The position numbers and the translations under genes are program-made. From contig CALKIV010000028.1 of the NCBI GenBank assembly GCA_937995835.1, positions 131,624 to 195,623 of the forward strand: a DNA stretch of 64,000 bases, in the 5' to 3' direction. Below are positions 47,192-55,844 of this stretch, piece after piece. The notes under the pieces are model-generated. The model saw only the letters and a program-made list of their open reading frames with translations. It made no database searches and was not told the origin of the DNA. The DNA comes from an uncultured Dysgonomonas sp. (GTDB taxonomy: Bacteria > Bacteroidota > Bacteroidia > Bacteroidales > Dysgonomonadaceae). Position 1 is the stretch's first letter. Every line of letters starts with the position of its first letter.

Positions 47192-47680
47192 TTATTTCTT
47201 TTCAGCTTCGAGTTCTTCTCCAGCTGTCCAGATTCTATATTTTAACTCATATCCTTTTGGAAGGTAAACCACGATAGGCAATCGGCTGTTATAACGCACT
47301 GATGTGCTTTCGCCTGAAATAAATTTTTCAGTTTTAGGACCAGGGCACATCATCATTGTAGAAGCTATGTGACCATCAGTCTCAAAAACATAATAATTAT
47401 ATCCCCATCCCTTTACTGTTTCTTCTGTAAAACTGCCCATCAATCGGTGATTATTGCAGTCCACTTCTAGTGTTTTACCTGCATTCAGTTCCACTTCAAA
47501 TAGTCTTTCGTTATCCTTTTGCTCTACATAAATAACATATCGCTCAAGACTGTCGATTGTTTCAGGATAAGGCTTCAAGTTTTTCAAAGCTTCTTCTGTT
47601 GGTTTCATTTGCGCATTTAATCCTAAAGAAGTACACATAAGCGTAACAACTGTCATTAGTAGCAGATTCATCTTTTTCAT
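47192..47680 (-). CDS. eco: Ecotin, periplasmic serine-protease inhibitor
   Basis: 163 residues from the ATG at 47680, giving a normal signal peptide (NLLLMTVVTLMCTSLGLNAQ); a longer frame upstream adds a non-signal leader. The mature protein tracks E. coli ecotin closely: LKPYPE, TLEVDCNNHRL, KGWGYNYYVFE, STMMMCPGP and RYNSRLPIVVYLPKG. Cys75 and Cys112 match the disulfide that supports the reactive loop, and Met109 matches the P1 Met84. Ecotins inhibit trypsin-like, chymotrypsin-like and elastase-like proteases as dimers. The gene is transcribed alone. Confidence 0.93.
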   Translation of the reverse strand: MKKMNLLLMTVVTLMCTSLGLNAQMKPTEEALKNLKPYPETIDSLERYVIYVEQKDNERLFEVELNAGKTLEVDCNNHRLMGSFTEETVKGWGYNYYVFETDGHIASTMMMCPGPKTEKFISGESTSVRYNSRLPIVVYLPKGYELKYRIWTAGEELEAEKK

Positions 47681-47782
47681 ATCTATTTTGTTTTTGAATG
47701 TTCTAATATAATAGACGGTAATCCTACACAAAAGGTTGATTCACATTCTTGCTTTTTGTATTTTTTTAACACTAATTACAAA

Positions 47783-48580
47783 TTAAAAGCCCCTTTGCCT
47801 CATCGCTTCAAAAGTTATAACTGCCGTAGAGACAGACACATTGAGTGAGTCTATAGCACCCCTCATCGGGATTTTGATCCTGTTATCAGCATTAGATAGC
47901 CAAAAATCAGTCAATCCATCTGCCTCAGTACCCATAACGATGGCAGACGGCTCTCTAAAATCAGTCTCGTGATACCATTGAGAAGCTTGTAACTCTGCAG
48001 CAAAAGACTTTATCTGACGATCTCTCAAAAACTTCAGCGCCTCCTCTGAGGAGCAAACAGCAATAGGTACAGTAAAAAAACACCCAACACTCGAACGTAT
48101 TGTGTTAGGATTATAAAGATCAGTTCCAGGATCACAAACAATCACAGCATCCACCTGAGCCGCATCAGCAGTACGAAGCACAGCTCCCAAGTTTCCTGGT
48201 TTTTCCACGGCTTCCAGCACTATGATAAAAGGATTTGTTGGGAGAGATAAGCTCTCCATATTAATATCCTTGCTTTTAGCCACTACTAATATTCCATCCG
48301 AATTTTCTCGATAGGCTATTTTCTGAAAGACAGGAATCGTCACTTCAAAAACCAGCTGCTGATCGAGCTGGCCGAGCACTTCAGGATAGTCCGTTTTCTC
48401 GAATAAGTCGGGACAAATGAATACCGAATCAAACTCATAACTGCTCGAAATCGCTAGAGACAGCTCTCTCGCTCCCTCAAAAATAAATAGTCCCTGAGCT
48501 TTGCGTTCTTTAGACTTTGACGAAAGCTTGATTATATTCTTTATTCTTGGATTTTGAAGGCTACTTATCTTTTCCATCAT
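47783..48580 (-). CDS. TrmH/SpoU-family RNA 2'-O-methyltransferase
   Basis: 265 residues. An N-terminal substrate-binding domain (ISSLQNPRIKNIIKL, FIFEGARE) precedes the knotted SPOUT methyltransferase with VLEAVEKPGNLGAVLRTADAA, PNTIRSSVGCFFTVP, AIVMGTEADGL and IPMRGAIDSLNVSVS, the three SpoU motifs. It methylates a ribose in rRNA or tRNA; the target nucleotide cannot be told. It is divergent from the next gene, with both promoters in the 77-base gap. Confidence 0.92.
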   Translation of the reverse strand: MMEKISSLQNPRIKNIIKLSSKSKERKAQGLFIFEGARELSLAISSSYEFDSVFICPDLFEKTDYPEVLGQLDQQLVFEVTIPVFQKIAYRENSDGILVVAKSKDINMESLSLPTNPFIIVLEAVEKPGNLGAVLRTADAAQVDAVIVCDPGTDLYNPNTIRSSVGCFFTVPIAVCSSEEALKFLRDRQIKSFAAELQASQWYHETDFREPSAIVMGTEADGLTDFWLSNADNRIKIPMRGAIDSLNVSVSTAVITFEAMRQRGF

Positions 48581-48602
48581 TTTTTAGTTAATGCTTATAG
48601 AA

Positions 48603-48610
48603 CAAAAGTA
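48603..48610 (-). promoter_or_regulatory. -7 element for the TrmH-family gene
   Basis: Minus-strand TACTTTTG fits TAnnTTTG, 22 bases before the start codon. Confidence 0.55.
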
Positions 48611-48640
48611 GAGTTTAATTCTCATTTCATCGTTATTTTG

Positions 48641-48648
48641 TAACTTTG
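48641..48648 (+). promoter_or_regulatory. -7 element for the DUF5715-truA-nhaA operon
   Basis: TAACTTTG fits TAnnTTTG and ends nine bases before the proposed TTG start at 48658, implying almost no leader. Confidence 0.5.
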
Positions 48649-48657
48649 TATTTTATT

Positions 48658-49392
48658 TTGGAAAAGAAAAAAGAAAAATACAAGATCAGACTCTACTCAA
48701 TACTTATAATATTGGGTTTGCTTACTTGTTTTTTTACTTGTAGTCTATCAGAAACTGAATCCAGAACTTATCCACTGATAGAAGAAATAACGTTACCAGA
48801 GGAGCCACAAGAAGAGGTTAAGCACTATACTCCCTTTGATGGCAATTATGACAGAACATTCAACGACTTGCATAAGCTCCATACCGAAGAAGCTACAAAA
48901 CTTGGCTTCGCTACTATGGCTACGCATCAGGATACTGCCAGACTCAAAGGCAACATCGTCTATCTAAAACCCGGAGAATATGAAAATTTCATAATCGACT
49001 CTCTTCCTCACTCCATACCGATCATGATCCCTCAAGTGGCCAGATTGATCGAAGAAATTGGAACAAGCTTTAGAGACTCTTTAAAGGCAATAGGGTTTGT
49101 GGACTGCAAAATGGTTGTCACCAGTATCACCCGTACCGAAGCTGACATCAAAAAGTTAAGGCGCCAAAATGGGAATGCTATTCATGAGTCTACCCACCGA
49201 CATGGCACATCTTTCGATATTTCATGGTTACAATTTCACGTGGTGGATACACTAGATACACGCACCCCCTATCAGAGTGTGCTGAAAAAGAATCTGGGGA
49301 AGGTGCTAAACAGAATGAGCCAAGAGCAAAAATGTTATATCAAATATGAAACACAACAAATGTGTTTTCACATAACCATTAGAGAGCAATGA
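48658..49392 (+). CDS. DUF5715-family LAS-type metallopeptidase homologue, lipoprotein, TTG start
   Basis: About 244 residues. No ATG exists in frame before codon 87, so a TTG start is needed; the TTG at 48658 gives a basic N-terminus (EKKKEKYKIR) and a lipoprotein-like signal (LLTCFFTC). An earlier TTG at 48646 lies inside the promoter element. Near 49190-49225 the sequence STHRHGTSFD fits the SxHxxGxxxD zinc motif of LAS/VanY-type D-Ala-D-Ala peptidases, and CFHITIRE near the end may supply the last histidine. This suggests a cell-wall carboxypeptidase-like role. It overlaps truA by four bases. Confidence 0.72.
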   Translation: MEKKKEKYKIRLYSILIILGLLTCFFTCSLSETESRTYPLIEEITLPEEPQEEVKHYTPFDGNYDRTFNDLHKLHTEEATKLGFATMATHQDTARLKGNIVYLKPGEYENFIIDSLPHSIPIMIPQVARLIEEIGTSFRDSLKAIGFVDCKMVVTSITRTEADIKKLRRQNGNAIHESTHRHGTSFDISWLQFHVVDTLDTRTPYQSVLKKNLGKVLNRMSQEQKCYIKYETQQMCFHITIREQ

Positions 49393-50144
49393 GCAAACGT
49401 TACTTCATATTCTTGTCTTACAACGGAGCCTCATATTGTGGTTGGCAAGTACAGCCCAATGGCATTACAGTTCAGGAGGTGATCGAAAAAGGATTGAGCA
49501 TACTCCTCAAAGAAGACATTGCCATTGTTGGTGCAGGCAGAACAGACTCAGGTGTGCATGCAAAAAACATGGTTGCTCATGTTGATTGCAATCTAGGAAG
49601 CACAAACCTCGATGAATTGGTATTTAAGCTGAATAGCTATCTACCCAAAGACATCGTTATTCATAGGATTGTACAGGTAAAAGAGGATGCACATGCCCGT
49701 TTCGATGCTATATCGAGGACCTATAAATATTATGTAACGACAGACAAAGATCCTTTTTTACATCAGCTAAAGTACCGACTATATGGGCATCTGGACATGG
49801 ATAAAATGAATGAGTGTGCAAACATTTTATTTGAATATGAAGATTTCACTAGTTTCAGCAAACTACATACAGATGTGAAGACGAACAACTGCGATATCAT
49901 GCATGCAAAGTGGGAACAAAAAGGGACAGATTATATTTTTACAATAAAGGCTAATCGTTTTTTAAGAAATATGGTCAGATCTATTGTTGGCACACTGCTA
50001 ATGGCAGGTAAAAACAAAATTGGTGTTCCTGAGATGAGAAAGATCATAGAAGCAAAAGACAGAGGCATGGCAGGCAGTTCTGCACCAGGGCATGCCTTAT
50101 TTTTAGAAGAAGTAGAATACCCAAAAGAAATTTTTGAAAAATAA
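49389..50144 (+). CDS. truA: tRNA pseudouridine synthase A
   Basis: 251 residues with the TruA active-site motif AGRTDSGVHAKNMVAH (catalytic Asp in RTDSGVH), YNGASYCGWQVQPNG at the N-terminus, SRTYKYYV and NRFLRNMVRSIVGTLL. It makes pseudouridine at tRNA positions 38-40. It overlaps the upstream peptidase-like gene in an ATGA junction and is followed after three bases by nhaA, so the three form one operon. Confidence 0.96.
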   Translation: MSKRYFIFLSYNGASYCGWQVQPNGITVQEVIEKGLSILLKEDIAIVGAGRTDSGVHAKNMVAHVDCNLGSTNLDELVFKLNSYLPKDIVIHRIVQVKEDAHARFDAISRTYKYYVTTDKDPFLHQLKYRLYGHLDMDKMNECANILFEYEDFTSFSKLHTDVKTNNCDIMHAKWEQKGTDYIFTIKANRFLRNMVRSIVGTLLMAGKNKIGVPEMRKIIEAKDRGMAGSSAPGHALFLEEVEYPKEIFEK

Positions 50145-50147
50145 ATT

Positions 50148-51299
50148 ATGGTAGCAATTAAAAACACATTTAAAGACTTTTTTAAGAATGAGAAATCCGG
50201 AGGATTGATTCTCATCTTATGTACTATTGTCTCCTTATTAATAGCAAATTCTACAATAGGGCACAGCTATATCGACTTATGGAATATCCCGTTAGGAAGC
50301 CATACTCTAGTGGAATGGATCAACGATGGACTAATGGCGATCTTTTTCTTCTTGATCGGTTTAGAATTAGTAGAAAATGCCAAAGATGGCGATCTGTCTG
50401 ACATCCGTTCAGCCATGTTGCCCGTGTCGGCCGCCTTTGGAGGCATGTTAGTTCCTGCCGGTATCTATTTGGCGCTGAATTGGGGAACTGCCACAGAAAG
50501 TGGAGCTGGTATTCCGATGGCTACAGACATCGCATTTGCACTAGGAGTTTTGTCCTTATTTGGCAAGAGAGTTCCACTCTCACTCAAAGTATTTCTGACA
50601 GCTTTAGCTGTTATTGACGATCTTGGAGCCATTATCGTGATTGCCGTTTTCTATACCAGTGATCTATCTGCTACATATCTCTTTGGCTCATTAGGAGTTT
50701 TCGCTTTATTAATGATATTAAATTTCGGATTTAAAATAAAAAGTCTCATCCCTTACCTTTTAGGAGGAGTCATCATGTGGTATTTGATGCTCAATTCGGG
50801 AGTTCATGCAACTATTGCCGGAGTATTACTAGCAATCGCAATCCCATACAGAAGAGGAGATTCGAAAAAAAATCCGAACAAAATCTTACAACATTTCTTA
50901 CACTATCCTGTAGCCTTCTGGATTCTTCCTATTTTTGCTCTAGCAAATACAGCTATTCACTTAGAGGGCAATTGGGACAACGCATTGGGCGAACCTTTTG
51001 CTCAAGGGATTCTACTTGGATTGATCGTAGGAAAACCAATTGGGATAGGCCTTTTCTCATACCTATCAGTAAAATTGAAGTTATGTAAATTGCCAGATGA
51101 TATGACTTGGGCAAAGCTCTTTTCTGTCGGTATTTTGGGAGGAATTGGCTTTACCATGTCCATTTTTATCTCACTCTTGGCTTTCGAAGATCAATATCAT
51201 ATTAATGAGGCCAAACTTATGATTATGCTGGCATCACTAACCTCGGGTATTATTGGCTTCTTGGTGCTAAGAGAAGTGGCATTGAAAAAGAAAAAATAA
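50148..51299 (+). CDS. nhaA: Na+/H+ antiporter NhaA
   Basis: 383 residues with about twelve hydrophobic helices. The paired aspartates of the ion site lie in ALAVIDDLGAIIVIA, and MATDIAFALGVLSLFGKRVP and GIGFTMSIFISLLAF are family hallmarks. NhaA exchanges internal sodium for external protons across the inner membrane. It is the last gene of the DUF5715-truA-nhaA operon and is followed by a terminator. Confidence 0.95.
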   Translation: MVAIKNTFKDFFKNEKSGGLILILCTIVSLLIANSTIGHSYIDLWNIPLGSHTLVEWINDGLMAIFFFLIGLELVENAKDGDLSDIRSAMLPVSAAFGGMLVPAGIYLALNWGTATESGAGIPMATDIAFALGVLSLFGKRVPLSLKVFLTALAVIDDLGAIIVIAVFYTSDLSATYLFGSLGVFALLMILNFGFKIKSLIPYLLGGVIMWYLMLNSGVHATIAGVLLAIAIPYRRGDSKKNPNKILQHFLHYPVAFWILPIFALANTAIHLEGNWDNALGEPFAQGILLGLIVGKPIGIGLFSYLSVKLKLCKLPDDMTWAKLFSVGILGGIGFTMSIFISLLAFEDQYHINEAKLMIMLASLTSGIIGFLVLREVALKKKK

Positions 51300-51317
51300 G
51301 AACTCCAAATAAAAAGC

Positions 51318-51368
51318 AAGGGCTAAGGCAAAAATTTCGATGAAATAGTTGCTTTAGCCCTTTTTTTT
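51318..51368 (+). terminator. Terminator after nhaA
   Basis: AAGGGCTAAGGCA (51318-51330) pairs with TGCTTTAGCCCTT (51350-51362) with one wobble, a small inner stem lies in the loop, and eight T residues follow from 51361. Confidence 0.88.
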
Positions 51369-51421
51369 ACCAAAATTTGTAATTCAGAACAATAATTAAG
51401 ACACATTCAAACAATTCTTTA

Positions 51422-53236
51422 ATGAAAAAAACTACACTACTCCAAATAGGACTTGTTAGTTGCCTGATACTTATAGCATCCAACATTAAAGCAAAACCCA
51501 TCGAAAACAAATCAACATTGCAACAAGCAACTGTTTTTTTCGAGGGAGCAGAATTAATACATAAAGCCAATGCCTCACTACAGAAAGGCAGTAATGAAGT
51601 TTGGATTTCAAACCTAAGCCCTAGCATAGACATCAATTCGTTGAAGATAAAAACCACCAAAGGAGTGATTGTAGCATCATACGAATACTCACAAGACTAT
51701 GTGAACAAAAAGCAAGTAGGATCATTGGAGAAAACTCTCAAAGACTCTATCACTTTCTATAAAAACAAGATCAATGAATATGCCATCAGTAAGCAGACCA
51801 ACAATGATTTGCTAGACTTATTGAAAGCGAATAAATCTATTGGAGGATCGCAAACAGGACTTAGCGTGAGCGAACTGACTAAAATGGTGGAATATTATAA
51901 AGTTCAATCAAATACCCTAAATAAAGAACAAAACGAACTAACCGAAAAAACGGATGAAGCTAAAAAAGCATTAGAAAGATTGGAACAACAACTTTGGCAA
52001 GAGTCAACAAAAAATGTAAAATCAGAAGGTGTCTTAAAACTGAATCTTACTTCACCACTAGCCACCAATACGGAGTTTACCATCACTTACTTTACAGCAA
52101 ATGCAAATTGGGTTCCGTACTATGATGTCAATGTCCCGAATATGGACGAAAAAGTACAAATAGCATCGAAAGCCAAAGTAGCTCAAACTACCGGACTGGA
52201 CTGGACAAATGTAAAATTGGCTCTTTCTACGGCTACGCCAAGCAAAAATAAGGTAGCTCCCTTGTTCAATGCCTGGTTTTTAGATTTCTATCAAGCTCCA
52301 GATTATTCTCGACGAGCAAATAAGAACCTAGCCAGACAAAATGCCTATGCTCCATCTGGAGTGATGTTGGAAGAAAGTGTTTCAAATGCCTATGCAATAA
52401 GGGGGGCTGGAAGTAGTACAAAAGACACAACACCTCTATACATCATCAATGGCGAGGTGGCAACAGCTGAAGAAGTGGCACAGTTAGACTCTGATCTCAT
52501 TCTGTCTACCGAAGTAATAAAAGATGCTTCAGCACAAGCTTTGTATGGTAGCAGAGCAAACGATGGTGTGATAGTCATCAAAACCAAAACGCTAGACGAC
52601 TTTGTAAGCAGAGAAGAAGGAGAACTGAATGCAGTATTCAACATTGATCTTCCATACACCATATTGGGGAATGGAAAAATACAAAATATCGATTTGCAAA
52701 CAACAGCCGTAGCAGCCCAATTTAAGCACTATGCTGTACCTAAGCTAGATACAGATGTATTCATTTTAGCTGAGATCAGCGATTGGCAAAAACTTGGTTT
52801 ACTATCAGGCAAAGCTAATATCACCTTCGATGGCACCTACGTGGGAGAAACTCTGATAAATACAGCTTCTGTATCATCAACCTTGACTTTGACTCTTGGC
52901 AGTGATAAACGAGTGACTGTAAAACGAGAAAAATTACAAGACTATAGTAGCCGAAAATTCTTAGGGAAAGACACTCAACAGGACTTCACCTATAAGATTA
53001 CAGCTAAAAACAATCAAAACAAAGCAATCAAGTTGGTGCTAAAAGACCAGTATCCATTGACAAATCAGAAGGACATACAAGTGGAGCTACTGAAAGAAAC
53101 TTCACCAGCCACATATACCAACGAAGAAATTGGAGTGCTGAACTGGGTTCTCGATTTAGAACCAGGCGCATCAAAAGAGCTTAAAATAGCGTATCGCGTA
53201 AAATATCCAAAAGATAACAAACCAACCAACCTATAA
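51422..53236 (+). CDS. MuiA-like DUF4139 protein with inserted TonB-plug-like segment
   Basis: 604 residues with a signal peptide ending near NIKAKP. The N-terminal DUF4140 region (ATVFFEGAELIHKANASLQKG), a coiled coil (about 100-195) and the C-terminal DUF4139 region (LTYFTANANWVPYYDV-like; LNWVLDLEPGASKELKIAYRVKYP) match the mucoidy-inhibitor MuiA family. Between them, residues about 328-390, lies TPLYIINGEVATAEE...STEVIKDASAQALYGSRANDGVIVIKTK, very like the plug segment of SusC-type TonB receptors. The protein has no barrel. Function of the family is poorly known; the insertion may bind a TonB-linked or envelope partner. Confidence 0.82.
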   Translation: MKKTTLLQIGLVSCLILIASNIKAKPIENKSTLQQATVFFEGAELIHKANASLQKGSNEVWISNLSPSIDINSLKIKTTKGVIVASYEYSQDYVNKKQVGSLEKTLKDSITFYKNKINEYAISKQTNNDLLDLLKANKSIGGSQTGLSVSELTKMVEYYKVQSNTLNKEQNELTEKTDEAKKALERLEQQLWQESTKNVKSEGVLKLNLTSPLATNTEFTITYFTANANWVPYYDVNVPNMDEKVQIASKAKVAQTTGLDWTNVKLALSTATPSKNKVAPLFNAWFLDFYQAPDYSRRANKNLARQNAYAPSGVMLEESVSNAYAIRGAGSSTKDTTPLYIINGEVATAEEVAQLDSDLILSTEVIKDASAQALYGSRANDGVIVIKTKTLDDFVSREEGELNAVFNIDLPYTILGNGKIQNIDLQTTAVAAQFKHYAVPKLDTDVFILAEISDWQKLGLLSGKANITFDGTYVGETLINTASVSSTLTLTLGSDKRVTVKREKLQDYSSRKFLGKDTQQDFTYKITAKNNQNKAIKLVLKDQYPLTNQKDIQVELLKETSPATYTNEEIGVLNWVLDLEPGASKELKIAYRVKYPKDNKPTNL

Positions 53237-53280
53237 GAGGGTGGACACTATATTTATTAACTAAGATCTTAAATAAACAA

Positions 53281-53973
53281 ATGAGTAACAAGTATTCTAT
53301 CAGTGCTTTTATTGAAGAAACTGCACAAGATGACAGCAAGAAAGACTTTTTCCAGTTAGAAAGTCCATACATGTTAGAGTTAAATCTTAACAACCAAAGC
53401 ATTTTGTTAAAAAAAGGAGCGATGGTTGCTTATGATGGCAATATCACTTTCAAAAGAGAAGGCATCCTATCTAAAGGGATTGGAAATCTTTTGAAAAAAG
53501 CTGTATCAGGAGAAGGTACTTCTATGATGCACACAACCGGAACAGGGCGAGTATATGCTGCTGATTTTGGGAAACGTATTCGTGTTTTACATCTTGACAA
53601 CGAAGCTATCTTCGTTAATGGTAACGACATCCTAGCCCACGAAGAAAACATCAAATCGAATGTAAAAATGATGAAAAGCGTGGCTGGAATGGTAGGTGGA
53701 GGATTGTTCCAAGTTAGACTTGAAGGAACAGGACACATTGCTGTAACAACTCACGGTCAGCCATTAACCCTAAGAGTAAGACCAGGAAGCCCTGTATTCA
53801 CAGACCCTAATGCTACAGTAGCTTGGTCAGGAAACTTAGAGCCAAAAATCAAAACTGATGTTTCGATCAAAACATTCATCGGTAGAGGTAGTGGCGAAAG
53901 TATCCAAATGATGTTCCAAGGAGATGGTTGGGTCATCATTCAACCTTATGAAGAAGTATACGGAGCTGAATAA
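53281..53973 (+). CDS. AIM24/TIGR00266-family protein
   Basis: 230 residues, no signal peptide. The duplicated beta-strand pattern of the AIM24 family is visible (MLELNLNNQSILLKKGAMVAYDGNI split over about residues 29-55; GLFQVRLEGTGHIAVTTHG; VRPGSPVFTDPNATVAWSGNLEPKIKTD). Bacterial members are cytoplasmic proteins with a tryptophan-RNA-binding-attenuator-like fold, role unknown; the yeast relative is mitochondrial. It starts 44 bases after the MuiA-like gene without a terminator between, so cotranscription is likely. Confidence 0.9.
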   Translation: MSNKYSISAFIEETAQDDSKKDFFQLESPYMLELNLNNQSILLKKGAMVAYDGNITFKREGILSKGIGNLLKKAVSGEGTSMMHTTGTGRVYAADFGKRIRVLHLDNEAIFVNGNDILAHEENIKSNVKMMKSVAGMVGGGLFQVRLEGTGHIAVTTHGQPLTLRVRPGSPVFTDPNATVAWSGNLEPKIKTDVSIKTFIGRGSGESIQMMFQGDGWVIIQPYEEVYGAE

Positions 53974-54007
53974 TTAATGCTTACTTTCTTAGTAGAAAAG
54001 AAAGAAG

Positions 54008-54040
54008 AAAAGGCTGGTTTCCATCAGGAACAGCCTTTTT
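54008..54040 (+). terminator. Terminator after the AIM24-family gene
   Basis: AAAAGGCTG (54008-54016) pairs with CAGCCTTTT (54031-54039), an inner TTCC/GGAA pairing extends the stem past a bulge, and a T-run follows. Confidence 0.8.
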
Positions 54041-54240
54041 TATGCAAAAAAACATAGAAAATGAACCACAAGCAAAGATATTTGTTTTAAATTCATAGTC
54101 GTGATTACGAAAAAGCGAAGAGATTGCTTACATTTCTTTCACAAAGTAGTACATTAGTCAAACAAAAGATATCCTCCGAGTGGAGAAATATCTAAACCAT
54201 AAGAAAACAAGTCTATATCAAATTAACTAAAAAATAAGGT

Positions 54241-55287
54241 ATGAAAATTTTAAATTTCTTATTCATTTTATTTTTAGCAAATATAGCTCTTAACCCAAGT
54301 GCCAATGCTTGCACACGCGTGGTGTATAAGGGTCCTGAGAGTACAGTTATCACAGCCCGTTCGATGGACTGGAAAACTGAGATAGATGCTAATTTGTGGG
54401 TGTTTCCTAAGGGCATCGAACGCAATGGAGAGGTAGGACCTCTTTCGATCAAGTGGACATCAAAGTATGGAAGTCTGATAGCTAGTGCATGGGACATTGC
54501 TACAGCTGACGGCATCAATGAAAAAGGCTTGGTGGCTAATGTGTTGTGGCTAGTAGAGTCTGAATATCCAACATTTAATCCTAGTGGATCAAAGTCAGGT
54601 ATGTCTATTTCACTCTGGGCTCAATATGTACTCGACAATTTTGCGACTGTAGCCGAAGCAGTTGATTATTTGAAAGATGAGCCTTTCGTCTTGGTTAGCG
54701 ACTATATTCCGGGCACTGATAAATTTACAACCCTACACCTATCTATATCTGATACACAAGGAGATAACGCTATATTTGAATACATCAATGGTAAGTTAGT
54801 GATACATCATGACCCGTCGTACACTGTGATGACAAACTCTCCAATCTTTGAGCAACAACTAGCTCTCAACGAATATTGGAAGGGGATTCCGGGCACTGTG
54901 ATGCTACCAGGAACTAATCGTGCGGCTGACCGTTTCGTTCGTGCCTCATATTATATTCAAGCCATCCCACAGACCAGTGATGTTCGCACAGCAGTTGCCA
55001 GTGTGTTCAGCGTAATCAGAAATAGCTCTGTTCCGTTTGGCATATCATCTGAAACAGAACCTAATATTTCATCTACCCGTTGGAGATCAGTATCTGACCA
55101 AAAGAACTTAGTCTACTTCTTCGAAACAGCTTTGACACCGAATACATTCTGGGTGAACTTGAAGAATTTCGATTTAAGTGCAAAAGGAAAAACCATGAAG
55201 CTAGATATGAGCAACTTTGTGACCTTCAATGGTGATGCTAGCAAACTATTTAAAGCGACTACTCCTTTTAAATTTTTAGGCATCTGA
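54241..55287 (+). CDS. Choloylglycine hydrolase/penicillin V acylase-family amidase
   Basis: 348 residues. The signal peptide ends NPSANA, leaving Cys24 as the first residue of the mature protein, the N-terminal nucleophile of this Ntn-hydrolase family. ITARSMDW supplies the conserved Arg and Asp, VMTNSP the Asn, and NRAADRF the second Arg. Members hydrolyse the amide of conjugated bile salts, penicillin V or N-acyl-homoserine lactones; the sequence cannot separate these. An exported copy is usual in Gram-negatives. It is transcribed alone from a 200-base upstream region without a clear consensus promoter. Confidence 0.88.
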   Translation: MKILNFLFILFLANIALNPSANACTRVVYKGPESTVITARSMDWKTEIDANLWVFPKGIERNGEVGPLSIKWTSKYGSLIASAWDIATADGINEKGLVANVLWLVESEYPTFNPSGSKSGMSISLWAQYVLDNFATVAEAVDYLKDEPFVLVSDYIPGTDKFTTLHLSISDTQGDNAIFEYINGKLVIHHDPSYTVMTNSPIFEQQLALNEYWKGIPGTVMLPGTNRAADRFVRASYYIQAIPQTSDVRTAVASVFSVIRNSSVPFGISSETEPNISSTRWRSVSDQKNLVYFFETALTPNTFWVNLKNFDLSAKGKTMKLDMSNFVTFNGDASKLFKATTPFKFLGI

Positions 55288-55320
55288 CTTTAAAGATACA
55301 CACCAAAGAATTAATGGAAA

Positions 55321-55360
55321 TAAGCTACTTTGCATTTAAAGCAAAGTAGCTTATCTTTTT
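55321..55360 (+). terminator. Terminator after the choloylglycine-hydrolase-family gene
   Basis: TAAGCTACTTTGC (55321-55333) pairs perfectly with GCAAAGTAGCTTA (55341-55353), followed by TCTTTTT. Confidence 0.92.
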
Positions 55361-55428
55361 GTTAGAAGGGCTAATTTAGATGTCTAATACCAAATATTAA
55401 GAGTCAATATTGCTTACCTATCCTAAAA

Positions 55429-55818
55429 TTATTCTTTGATGGCTCCTTTATATTCATCTGAAACAGGTGCAGGCATGTAGACATACACAATATTCCCAAT
55501 TGGATCTTGTATCTGAAAAGAACGATCACCCCAAGGCTGGTTTGTTAAATCACAGACTATCCTTGCCTTATCTTTTATCTTTGCGTATTCTGTATCCACT
55601 TCTTCAACCAAAACATTGAGTGTCACATTGCCTACCTGAACTTCTGATCCAGCCTGATCCAGCTCCATAAATGCAATACTCATATTATTGCAAAACGTGA
55701 CAACGATGTACCATCCACTATCGAACGTCACCTTCCCTCCTAACGTTTCTGTATAAAATACCTTACACTCTTCTACCTTATTTGTATATAAGGTTACTGA
55801 CAAATCTTTTACATTCAT
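55429..55818 (-). CDS. VOC/glyoxalase-superfamily protein
   Basis: 129 residues, a single pair of beta-alpha-beta-beta-beta units (VTLYTNKVEECKVFYTETLGGKV; QIQDPIGNIVYVYMP). The fold is shared by glyoxalase I, extradiol dioxygenases and antibiotic-binding proteins. Metal ligands are not all evident, so it may bind rather than convert a ligand. It has its own promoter and lies 77 bases downstream of an AraC regulator on the same strand. Confidence 0.8.
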   Translation of the reverse strand: MNVKDLSVTLYTNKVEECKVFYTETLGGKVTFDSGWYIVVTFCNNMSIAFMELDQAGSEVQVGNVTLNVLVEEVDTEYAKIKDKARIVCDLTNQPWGDRSFQIQDPIGNIVYVYMPAPVSDEYKGAIKE

Positions 55819-55844
55819 TTTTCTAGCATTATATGATTAGACTT

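Noticed and set aside
47681..47731. Seventeen-residue extension upstream of ecotin
   Set aside because: The extension is not signal-like; the ATG at 47680 gives a normal signal peptide and the usual ecotin length.
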